A DNA stretch of 48,658 nt from Bacteroides sp. (GTDB lineage: Bacteria; Bacteroidota; Bacteroidia; Bacteroidales; Muribaculaceae). The stretch spans positions 26,511-75,168 of the forward strand of contig JAAVDN010000006.1 of NCBI GenBank assembly GCA_014801785.1. Reading direction: 5' to 3'. The position numbers and the translations under genes are program-made. Within the stretch, counting starts at the first letter, position 1. Each line of letters begins with the position of its first letter. Of this stretch, positions 42,262 through 48,658 are shown one piece after another. Under the pieces are notes generated by a model, which was not told the DNA's origin, ran no database searches, and was given only the letters and a program-made list of their open reading frames with translations.

Positions 42262-42336
42262 TGATCCATACTGGACTCGAACCAGTGACCTCCTCCCTGT
42301 CAAGGAGGCGCTCTAAACCAACTGAGCTAATGAATC
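42262..42336 (-). tRNA. tRNA-Val (anticodon GAC)
   Basis: The 75-nt cloverleaf reads: acceptor GATTCAT/ATGGATC with one G-U pair, D-stem GCTC/GAGC, anticodon stem CCTCC/GGAGG with loop TTGACAG, giving anticodon GAC (Val, codons GUC and GUU), and T-stem ACTGG/CCAGT with loop TTCGAGT. Discriminator is A. CCA is not encoded (CTC follows). A consensus promoter lies about 60 bp upstream and a terminator directly downstream, so the gene is transcribed alone. Confidence 0.95.
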
Positions 42337-42397
42337 ATTCGATATGTCTTGAAAGCTTGACTTCTTGCTGAGAGCAGGTGTCTCGCGTTTACGGGTG

Positions 42398-42428
42398 CAA
42401 AGTTAGTGAAAATTTCTGAGACTCCAAA
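42398..42428 (-). promoter_or_regulatory. Promoter of tRNA-Val
   Basis: On the - strand TTTG (42425-42428), a 19-bp spacer and TAACTTTG (42398-42405) match the Bacteroidetes consensus exactly. Confidence 0.8.
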
Positions 42429-42742
42429 TTTTTACGGATATTTTTTCAAAAAAAATGTGGGGAGGAAGGGAATGGTTTATTTTACGGAGGGGTGTTGTCT
42501 TCGGGGGCGCAATTTATTGCGCATCGGTCATCCAAGTTATTGTGTCCGAAAGATTGGTTGGCAACTGTGAGTAATACTCTGTTTAGGGTATGTTGATATG
42601 CGGCAGTGATGGAATAGATATATTGGTGAGTGAAAAAATAGCCGAACAGGGTATGGAGTGAGAAATAAAAATGTGCTATTTTTGCAGATGGTTCCTGATG
42701 GGGTTGTCGGTATCAAAGTAGGGACCAGCCAGTTCTGAAGAT
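42429..42742. other. Gene-free stretch with a palindrome and a promoter-like box
   Basis: I see no coding region here. GCGCAATTTATTGCGC (42507-42522) is a 7-bp stem with two central T. TATTTTTG (42677-42684) is a good -7 box for the + strand gene at 42743, but no convincing -33 precedes it. Confidence 0.45.
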
Positions 42743-43822
42743 ATGAAATCAAATAATTTATTCAAGAAAGAAAAGATTGTCAGTCTGATAGTGGTCTTGC
42801 TGATGATTGCGTCTGCGGCGATAACAGTCAACCACTCTTTGTTCGGACATTCGGTAGAGTCAATAAGAGAGGACAGCTCTGTCGCAGTAGCACAGGATTC
42901 CATCTCCACACTGCCTGACGGAACGACTGTCATCCACACCCGGTCTCTATCCGGAACAATCAATGGTTATGCCGGTGCCGTCCCTATCGATATTTATATA
43001 AAGGATGGAAAGGTCAGTGATATTCAGGTTCTGCCGAACAGCGAGACTCCCTCTTTTCTCAAACGGGCGCTTCCTCTTCTGGAGTCCTGGAGAGACAAGG
43101 AAGTCGGAATGGCGTTGGAGACAGAGGTCGATGCTGTTTCGGGGGCCACTTATACCTCTTCGGCAATCATCAGCAATGTTCGGGCCGGACTTGCCATGTA
43201 TGAGGGAGAAGGGAGCCGGACAGGAAAGTCTGTGCCGGTCAAGATATGGATTGCGTTGGGAGTGACGCTCTGTGGTTGCATAGTTCCTTTATTTGTTAGG
43301 TCGAGGTATTATCATAGGGCGCAGATGGTGGCTAATATACTTGTGCTCGGTTTCTGGTGCGGCCAGTTTCTCGATTATTACGTCATCCTCAAGTGTACTT
43401 CCTCCGGGTTCCTCCTCCCCGAAGGACTCATTGCCATCGCCATGCTGACCGCAGCGTTCATCTATCCTCTTTTCGGTCATCCCCAGCATTACTGCACCCA
43501 TATCTGCCCCCTCGGGTCAGCTCAGCAGCTGATTGCCGAAATATGTGGGTTCAAACTCCATTTGAGCCAGGGACTCCTTAAGGGTCTCGAATGGTTCCGC
43601 CGGATACTATGGGGAGTGCTGATGCTGTTTTTGTGGACCGATGCTCTGACAGGCTGGATGGATCTCGAGCTGTTCCAGGCATTCCAGTATAAGTCAGCGA
43701 GCTGGGGAATCATTATTGCTGCCTCAGTGTTTATCCTCCTTTCCGCAATCGTGACGCGCCCTTACTGTCGGTTCGTGTGTCCGACAGGCTCCTTGTTCAA
43801 GCGAGCTGAAAATATAGGATAA
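42743..43822 (+). CDS. Membrane protein with flavinylation-type FMN-binding domain and Fe-S (NapH-like) part
   Basis: The product has 359 residues. A membrane helix (about 12-30) anchors an extracytosolic FMN-binding domain (about 60-155) with DAVSGATYTSSAI (130-142). This is the D-x2-[ST]-G-A-[ST] motif in which Thr136 would be flavinylated by ApbE. About six membrane helices follow, with two CxxxCP motifs (Cys251/Cys255 in CTHICPLG, Cys342/Cys346 in CRFVCPTG), as in NapH/NosR-like polyferredoxin membrane proteins. The expected role is to pass electrons from the quinol pool or cytosolic Fe-S side to an extracytosolic flavin. An exported nitroreductase gene follows after 47 bp and is the obvious electron acceptor. 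No ApbE gene is in the window. Physiological substrate unknown. Confidence 0.85.
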   Translation: MKSNNLFKKEKIVSLIVVLLMIASAAITVNHSLFGHSVESIREDSSVAVAQDSISTLPDGTTVIHTRSLSGTINGYAGAVPIDIYIKDGKVSDIQVLPNSETPSFLKRALPLLESWRDKEVGMALETEVDAVSGATYTSSAIISNVRAGLAMYEGEGSRTGKSVPVKIWIALGVTLCGCIVPLFVRSRYYHRAQMVANILVLGFWCGQFLDYYVILKCTSSGFLLPEGLIAIAMLTAAFIYPLFGHPQHYCTHICPLGSAQQLIAEICGFKLHLSQGLLKGLEWFRRILWGVLMLFLWTDALTGWMDLELFQAFQYKSASWGIIIAASVFILLSAIVTRPYCRFVCPTGSLFKRAENIG

Positions 43823-43869
43823 GAGATAGTAAGAGTGTGTCCCACAATAAATATCAGAAAATATCAGAA

Positions 43870-44526
43870 ATGAAAAACAGCGTATATCTCATCATCCTTC
43901 TGGCCATCGGCCTACTGTTTACATCTTATAAATGGATCTCCGGAGCGACTGAAAAAGTCTCCGAACCGGAGGGGAACTCTACTATCGAGAATATAATGAG
44001 CCGAACGAGTGTCCGGTCATATACAGACCGCAAGGTTTCCCGCGAGCAGGTTGACACATTACTTCGTGCGGCTATGGCCGCTCCGACTGCGGGTAACAAA
44101 CAGCCCTGGCGCTTTGTGGTTATAGAAAACAGGTCAACCCTCGAATGGATAGGGGAGAACTTCAAGTCGATGGGTATGGCGCGCGAAGCAGCGGTAGCGG
44201 TCGTTGTCTGCGGAGATGTCACCGCCACTTTCCCCGGTGATGGACGCGACTACTGGATAGAAGACACATCGGCCGCGGCTGAAAATCTTCTTTTGGCTGC
44301 CCATGCTATGGGCCTTGGGGCTGTGTGGTGCGGCATATATCCGATGGGGGAGCGTGTCGAGGCATTCAGCGACAGACTTGCACTCCCTGAAGAGATCATT
44401 CCGATGGCTTGCATCTGCATCGGCTATCCGGCCGGTGAAACCGTTCCGAAGGATAAATGGAAACCGGAGTATGTCCATTACAATAAATGGCATACTACGC
44501 AGGCACCTCCTGAATTTGTGCCTTAA
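43870..44526 (+). CDS. Membrane-anchored nitroreductase-family flavoprotein
   Basis: ATG 43870 begins MKNSVYLIILLAIGLLFTSYKW, a signal anchor. An upstream GTG (43837) only adds residues from a duplicated AAATATCAGA sequence. The rest is a nitroreductase fold: MSRTSVRSYTDRKVSREQVDTLL as the N-terminal FMN-phosphate site (two Arg), AAPTAGNKQPWRFVVIE, and AAAENLLLAAHAMGLGAVWCGIYP. Nitroreductases normally are cytosolic and use NAD(P)H; this one appears to be exported and tethered, so it cannot use cytosolic NAD(P)H directly. The flavinylated Fe-S membrane protein encoded 47 bp upstream could supply electrons. The substrate (quinone, nitro compound, flavin or other acceptor) cannot be inferred. 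A strong terminator follows. Confidence 0.85.
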   Translation: MKNSVYLIILLAIGLLFTSYKWISGATEKVSEPEGNSTIENIMSRTSVRSYTDRKVSREQVDTLLRAAMAAPTAGNKQPWRFVVIENRSTLEWIGENFKSMGMAREAAVAVVVCGDVTATFPGDGRDYWIEDTSAAAENLLLAAHAMGLGAVWCGIYPMGERVEAFSDRLALPEEIIPMACICIGYPAGETVPKDKWKPEYVHYNKWHTTQAPPEFVP

Positions 44527-44527
44527 C

Positions 44528-44571
44528 ACAAAGAAGGCCTCATCCCGACGACGGAATGGGGCCTTCTTTGT
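44528..44571. terminator. Bidirectional terminator between convergent genes
   Basis: ACAAAGAAGGCC (44528-44539) and GGCCTTCTTTGT (44560-44571) are perfectly complementary, with further pairs inside the loop, and T-rich sequence follows. It lies between the nitroreductase and transporter stop codons. Confidence 0.85.
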
Positions 44572-44591
44572 ATATTTGTATTATATAGTCG

Positions 44592-46289
44592 TCAGACGAA
44601 AGCGAGGACGAGCAGGGAGGAGAAGACCAGTATCAGGTTGGCCGCGGCGTAGGTGACAGTATAACCGATGACAGGGACTGTGCTTTCCAATGCGTCCTGG
44701 ATTGCTCCGATAGAAGCGACACCGCATCTGGCGCCGGCCACACATCCGAGTGTCTCGGGGGCGGAGAACTTGAAAAGCTTTCGCGCGATGAAGATATTGA
44801 CTGTCAGAGCGAACAGGGTCGCGATAATACCGACGAAGAATAGGGAGAAACCGACCTCCTTGAGACCGGAGATGAAGGTGGCGCCAGAGGAGAGTCCGAC
44901 AACGGCGATAAACATATTCAGACCGAGATTGTCGAAAATCCATATGACGGAATCGGGAATATGTCCGAAAGTCGGACGACGGTTGCGAAGCCAGCCGAAG
45001 AATAGTCCGGAAAGTAGTGCGCCGCCACTCGTGCTCAGTGAGACGGGAACTCCGCCGATATGAATAGCCAGGGCGCCGACGAAGCAACCGAGCGCTATGC
45101 CGAGGCCGAGAAGCACCATGTCGGTAGTCACTGACTGACGGTCTTCATACCCGATTGCTTTGGCTGCGTTTGCTACATTGCGCGGAGACCCGCAGAGCGT
45201 CAGCACATCGCCACGTTCCAGAACCAGGTTGTTTTTACCGGGAAGACTCATGTTGTTGCGAGCTATCTTGCTGACCAATACCCCTTTCATGAAGGGTTGT
45301 TGGCGTAGTTTGCCGAAGGTCATGCCGTCAACATCTTTGCGGGCAACCGTCACGGGGAGGTTTTCTGCGCCGAAATTGAGGAGTTCATGGTCGGCTATCT
45401 CCTGTCCGAGCATCGGCGATTCCTCAACGATGACTTCGCTACGGCCACTCAGGACCATCAGGTCCCCTTTGCGGATCTTCACTTTGGAAGAGGGGTCGGT
45501 TATTTTGCCGCGTAACCGGAGACGTTCGACAAATATACGTTTGTTCTGCGATGCGAAATAGTCTTCGACCTCATCGATGGAGCGTGGTGTCGAGAACCAG
45601 TCATTGTCGGCGCGGTAGACACGGTATGTCACAGGCGTGTCGGCCAACACCATCCCCGGTGCGATCTTCTCTTCTCCGTCGTCGAGCGCGCGTTCTATCT
45701 CGGCAATCTCGGCCTTGACTTTTTTCATACCTCCGAGGAGCATAGGCCCGATATTTGAGAGATACCAGGCGGAGCCGATAGTACCGAAGACGTATGTCAC
45801 TGCATAACAGGTCGGGATTATGTCGAGAAGGTGCTGTTTGGCCTCTTCCGACATTGCGAGGCCGCGGATAGTCTCGCTGGTGACTCCGAGCGAGGCGGAT
45901 GCGGTCTGCGAGCCTGCAAACATTCCGACGGCTACCCCGGTGTCATAACCCATTATCTTGGCGGCAAGAATGACGGTTCCGGCGCAGACCAAGGCTCCGA
46001 CGACTGCGAAGGCAAGTTGTTTCAGACCGTCTCCCTTGAAAGCGCGGAAGAACTGTGGTCCGACACTGTAGCCTATCGAGAAGAGGAACAGCATGAAGAA
46101 GATATTCTTTACGATTGCGGGAATCTCAATGCCAATCTGCCCTATTATGACGCCGACGAGCAGGGTTGCGGCAACCGCGCCGAGGCTGAATGACTTGTAT
46201 TTCAGATGACCGAGCCAGAAGCCGATGCCGATGGTGAGGAAGATTGGAATAACAGGGTTATGCCGTAGTATTTCAAAGAAGCTTTCCAT
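44592..46289 (-). CDS. AspT/YidE-type transporter with two RCK_C domains
   Basis: The product has 565 residues with the layout of the aspartate:alanine exchanger (AAEx) family. An N-terminal membrane block (about 10-195) carries GSQTASASLGV, a central cytosolic part has two TrkA_C/RCK_C domains (about 220-385; RKGDLMVLSG and ERGDVLTLCG), and a second membrane block (about 390-565) carries GARCGVASIGAIQDAL, the inverted-repeat counterpart of the first. In aspartate-using bacteria this exchanger pairs with aspartate 4-decarboxylase, which is not seen here, so the substrate is uncertain. It is monocistronic. An 11-bp direct repeat GGTGGAATAAT lies upstream at 46319-46329 and 46333-46343. Confidence 0.88.
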   Translation of the reverse strand: MESFFEILRHNPVIPIFLTIGIGFWLGHLKYKSFSLGAVAATLLVGVIIGQIGIEIPAIVKNIFFMLFLFSIGYSVGPQFFRAFKGDGLKQLAFAVVGALVCAGTVILAAKIMGYDTGVAVGMFAGSQTASASLGVTSETIRGLAMSEEAKQHLLDIIPTCYAVTYVFGTIGSAWYLSNIGPMLLGGMKKVKAEIAEIERALDDGEEKIAPGMVLADTPVTYRVYRADNDWFSTPRSIDEVEDYFASQNKRIFVERLRLRGKITDPSSKVKIRKGDLMVLSGRSEVIVEESPMLGQEIADHELLNFGAENLPVTVARKDVDGMTFGKLRQQPFMKGVLVSKIARNNMSLPGKNNLVLERGDVLTLCGSPRNVANAAKAIGYEDRQSVTTDMVLLGLGIALGCFVGALAIHIGGVPVSLSTSGGALLSGLFFGWLRNRRPTFGHIPDSVIWIFDNLGLNMFIAVVGLSSGATFISGLKEVGFSLFFVGIIATLFALTVNIFIARKLFKFSAPETLGCVAGARCGVASIGAIQDALESTVPVIGYTVTYAAANLILVFSSLLVLAFV

Positions 46290-46466
46290 AGTTTAAGTTT
46301 AGACGGGGTGGTAGTGTCGGTGGAATAATCTTGGTGGAATAATGAAGATGTTCAGCAAAATAAATTGGTGTGAACAGCTACTTAACTTTAACAATCATCT
46401 TTTCTCATGGTTCGGTCTCTTCCATTGTCTCCATTGGCATATATGACTCTCTCTTAGTGAGGGAGT

Positions 46467-46498
46467 ATTGCGGATTGAGGGGAAATTCCTTATATTTG
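46467..46498 (+). promoter_or_regulatory. Promoter of the flavodoxin gene
   Basis: ATTG (46467-46470), 20 bp, and TATATTTG (46491-46498) fit the phylum consensus. The start codon is 29 bp downstream. Confidence 0.7.
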
Positions 46499-46526
46499 CG
46501 CATATAACCGTAAAATTATCAAAATA

Positions 46527-47105
46527 ATGAAGACAATTCTGATGACCGCTATGCTGGGTCTTGTTGGACTCGGCGCCTGTACGGCCAAATCCGAAAAAAG
46601 TGGAGAGACTGCTGAGGCTGTTTCCGAGGGAGATTCCAAAATGCTTGTATGTTATTTCTCTGCAACGGGAACCACTGAACGTGCCGCCCGTCGTCTTGCC
46701 GACATCACGGGGGGAGACCTTTATGAAATAACTCCCGTCGAGCGTTATACTGACGCTGACCTCGACTGGCGTGACACCCTGAGCCGCAGTTATGTGGAGA
46801 TGCACAATCCCTCTTCGCGCCCCGCTATCGTTGATTCCCTGCCGGATATGACGAAGTATGATGTTGTCTTTATCGGCTATCCGAACTGGTGGAACACCCA
46901 TCCGACAATCATCAATACATTCATCGAGGCTGTTGACCTGAAGGACAAGAAAGTGGCGCCTTTCATGACCTCCGGTGGAAGTACTATCGCCAACAGTGAG
47001 AAGGAGCTTCGCGAGACTTATCCGAACCTGACCTTCACCAACGGATTGCTGATGAACAGCGTCAGCGATTCCGACATCAAGGCGTGGACAGACAGCATCC
47101 GCTGA
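46527..47105 (+). CDS. Lipoprotein flavodoxin
   Basis: The product has 192 residues. The signal ends GLVGLGACTAK, a lipobox with Cys18, so the protein is exported and lipid-anchored. After a linker rich in Glu and Ser comes a flavodoxin fold: VCYFSATGTTERAARRLAD, in which SATGTT is the FMN-phosphate loop, then DVVFIGYPNWWNTHPTI and APFMTSGGS, which contact the isoalloxazine ring. This is the Flavodoxin_4 type common in Bacteroidetes. A flavodoxin outside the cytoplasm needs an extracytosolic electron donor; the flavinylated membrane protein at 42743-43822 is a candidate, though not in the same operon. It is monocistronic and convergent with the next gene (14 bp apart). Confidence 0.9.
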   Translation: MKTILMTAMLGLVGLGACTAKSEKSGETAEAVSEGDSKMLVCYFSATGTTERAARRLADITGGDLYEITPVERYTDADLDWRDTLSRSYVEMHNPSSRPAIVDSLPDMTKYDVVFIGYPNWWNTHPTIINTFIEAVDLKDKKVAPFMTSGGSTIANSEKELRETYPNLTFTNGLLMNSVSDSDIKAWTDSIR

Positions 47106-47119
47106 CCCCATACACACTC

Positions 47120-47962
47120 TTACACGCTGGAGACCAGGTTGGAAATTGCGTTGTAGCAGAACCAGCTGTTGAGGTTCTCGAAGAATAGCGGACGGTCATT
47201 GGCTCCATCCTTCTGGATTCCCAACCCGTTGGAACAAGGGTCGAGGGAGAGGATTTTGTCAAGTGGTATTTTCAGTGCTTTCATAGGGCAATGGAAATAG
47301 AGGTGTCTGTCGGTCAGGCAGACGCTCCCTGTTCCGACGCGTTCCATGTAGGTTGTCTCAACCGGATGACCGCGGAATCCTCCGGTGCGGTAATAGACAC
47401 CTTTGCAGATACGAACACTCACTCCACGGGTGCGCCCCACTGTCTGGCGGCGCACCTTTTGCATATGCAACGTAACGTTGCGGAACAGCCATATCAGATG
47501 CTCTTTCTTGGAGAGAAGAAAGGGGAAGTCTCCCGCTATTGTCAGGCGGGGAGAGGGAACCTTACCGTTCAGCAATTCATAAAGTACTTTTGACTGAACA
47601 ACCTTTTCGAGTGAGCCGTTGGCATTAAGGTCGGTTTGCGTCATACCGGAGAACTGGATGAACCGCGCTACCGTCCGCTCCTCACCCTCATCAATTACAC
47701 CGTCATCGAGATAGCGTTCCACAGCCTCGTCAAAAACCGTGCGGTAGAGCTGCCTGCAACTTTCTTCGGACACAAACGCACCCCGGCATATATTCTCCAG
47801 TTCGCCGCGTATAAGATAGAAATCCTTCTTGTTGTCAAAGCAGTCCAGCAACAACCCTCGGATGCGGCCTACCCCTGCCAGATGCTGCTGTTCGCACTCG
47901 GCATGAGAGTTATGAAACAACCCGGCGCTTTGGCCGCAATATCTACACTTTCCCATAATCAC
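47120..47962 (-). CDS. Zinc-ribbon protein with PH/GRAM-like C-terminal domain
   Basis: I do not recognise a named family. The 280 residues start with a zinc-binding motif, CRYCGQ(x8)H(x3)C (residues 6-23), then a helical region (about 35-150; repeated Leu/Glu-rich helices with DEGEERTVARFIQFSGMT, which resembles tellurite-resistance TerB-like domains). The C-terminal third contains GTGSVCLTDRHLYFHCPMKALKIPLDKILSLDP. Its order of strands (G-x-h-x-h-T-x-x-x-h-h-F, then h-P-h-x-x-h) is that of GRAM or bacterial PH domains. No signal peptide or membrane helix is present. ATG 47956 is an alternative start. A signalling or scaffold role is only a guess. Confidence 0.65.
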   Translation of the reverse strand: MIMGKCRYCGQSAGLFHNSHAECEQQHLAGVGRIRGLLLDCFDNKKDFYLIRGELENICRGAFVSEESCRQLYRTVFDEAVERYLDDGVIDEGEERTVARFIQFSGMTQTDLNANGSLEKVVQSKVLYELLNGKVPSPRLTIAGDFPFLLSKKEHLIWLFRNVTLHMQKVRRQTVGRTRGVSVRICKGVYYRTGGFRGHPVETTYMERVGTGSVCLTDRHLYFHCPMKALKIPLDKILSLDPCSNGLGIQKDGANDRPLFFENLNSWFCYNAISNLVSSV

Positions 47963-48120
47963 CTACTATTTGCTCTTCGGTCTATAAGATATTAGATCTT
48001 TACGACTTCGGATGCCATTTGACGCGAAGTTAAGAAAATATTCCTACATTACAATAAGTAGAAACTGAAAGGAGGAGATAAAAATAATATCGACAGTAGG
48101 GCTCAATCCTATAAGTGGGA

Positions 48121-48658
48121 TTATGCAATTATAAAGGAAGAAGCAAACAGGAGAAGTAGGGGTGATATAAGATTGGAGTTTTGAGAAGATGGGGGATTAA
48201 TATACTGGCTACGAATAATATTACGAATTTCTTCGCGGTAATCCGGTATTTTCAGCATTTCGAATATTGTCTCTGGAATGATAGCGCCATAGAAACTTCG
48301 TTTTAGGGCGGTTGCTGAATATTCCTTTTTCGGTTCATAGTTTGGGGTCTTCCATAATTTCCAGAAGGGAGAGGAAGAGAGATGATAGAAAGGATAATGA
48401 AGACTGCAATGAAATAGGCTTTTGTTCGGGACATACCGTCTCCAGTTGCTGATAAAAGTGCGTTCCAATTCTTTAGATAAAGGGATGAAAGGTGTACACA
48501 CACAATTCGTCTCAATCATATCTATGATTGAGAGCAGTAAAATTGCCTTATGCGGGGCTATAGCCCTTCCTCGTTTGTTGACAATCAGTTTCTGAACCTG
48601 ATTCTTGAATTCCTCCCACTCCATCTGTTTAGGAAAAGCCAAATCTCTTAGGAAGAGA
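48121..48658 (-). CDS. Protein resembling the N-terminal domain of HNH restriction endonucleases, possibly partial
   Basis: The frame is open to the window edge; ATG 48624 (MEWEEFKNQVQKL) is a sensible start, and TTG 48642 is another. RGRAIAPHKAILLLSIIDMIE, FISNWRRYVPN and YPFYHLSSSPFWKLW match the N-terminal domain found on HNH endonucleases of the phosphorothioate- or modified-DNA-targeting type, where R...xPHKxxLLL, PFxxL and FWxL are conserved. Those proteins normally carry a C-terminal HNH domain, but this one stops after about 165 residues with an odd hydrophobic tail (ISPLLLLFASSFIIA). It is therefore an isolated domain or a truncated gene. It is AT-rich, suggesting acquisition by transfer. 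Function as a modified-DNA reader is inference. Confidence 0.6.
   Translation of the reverse strand, partial: LFLRDLAFPKQMEWEEFKNQVQKLIVNKRGRAIAPHKAILLLSIIDMIETNCVCTPFIPLSKELERTFISNWRRYVPNKSLFHCSLHYPFYHLSSSPFWKLWKTPNYEPKKEYSATALKRSFYGAIIPETIFEMLKIPDYREEIRNIIRSQYINPPSSQNSNLISPLLLLFASSFIIA

Noticed and set aside
1-48658. CRISPR arrays
   Set aside because: No regularly spaced identical repeats with unique spacers were seen; the tandem repeats at 20215-20280 and 33898-33941 have no spacers.

Overview
The window looks like chromosomal DNA of a gut Bacteroidales, most probably a Muribaculaceae-type genome (inference; no rRNA or marker gene is present). The reasons are a SusC/SusD polysaccharide utilisation locus with a hybrid two-component sensor, repeated phylum-specific promoters (TTTG or TTG, about 19 bp, TAnnTTTG), GLUG and BspA-type surface proteins, Por-like C-terminal domains on secreted proteins, and expanded AAA/PD-(D/E)XK ATPases. 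Most genes are moderately GC-rich. The stretches 15.9-18.5 kb and 36.5-37.1 kb, and the last gene, are clearly AT-richer.

Layout: 1-2.5 kb, 5'-truncated GLUG-repeat surface protein. 2.6-13.1 kb, secreted proteins on the + strand: a GH13 alpha-amylase with two starch-binding modules on its own transcription unit, then four genes (a repeat-domain adhesin-like protein, a propeller-like protein, two Omp28-like CxxC proteins). 13.2-20.3 kb, an accessory region: an AAA/PD-(D/E)XK ATPase, degenerate repeats, a strong candidate for an independently transcribed structured RNA, a HEPN-type protein, a nested palindromic element, an LRR protein, a decayed ATPase remnant and an AAA_14/DUF4143 ATPase.

20.3-36.5 kb is a fructan utilisation locus: fructokinase, MFS permease (frameshifted), GH32, a fructose-sensor-type hybrid two-component regulator, SusC, SusD, a surface glycan-binding lipoprotein and a second, divergent GH32 whose C-terminal domain is out of frame. 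The inferred path is surface binding and cleavage, SusCD import, periplasmic GH32 release of fructose, inner-membrane uptake and phosphorylation, with induction through the hybrid sensor. Both putative promoters of the locus carry GTTACA-like half-sites repeated at 21 bp.

36.5-48.7 kb: a DUF4160/DUF2442 pair, an amidase with a holin-like partner, DUF2461, a PfkB kinase fused to nicotinate phosphoribosyltransferase followed by an MFS sugar permease, tRNA-Val(GAC), a flavinylated Fe-S membrane protein with a membrane-anchored nitroreductase, an AspT-like transporter, a lipoprotein flavodoxin, a zinc-ribbon protein, and a protein resembling the N-terminal domain of HNH restriction endonucleases at the right edge.

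The points most worth following are the structured RNA at 15498-15856, the palindromic element at 16565-16750, the PfkB-NAPRT fusion, the exported flavin redox set, and the two frameshifts inside the fructan locus.
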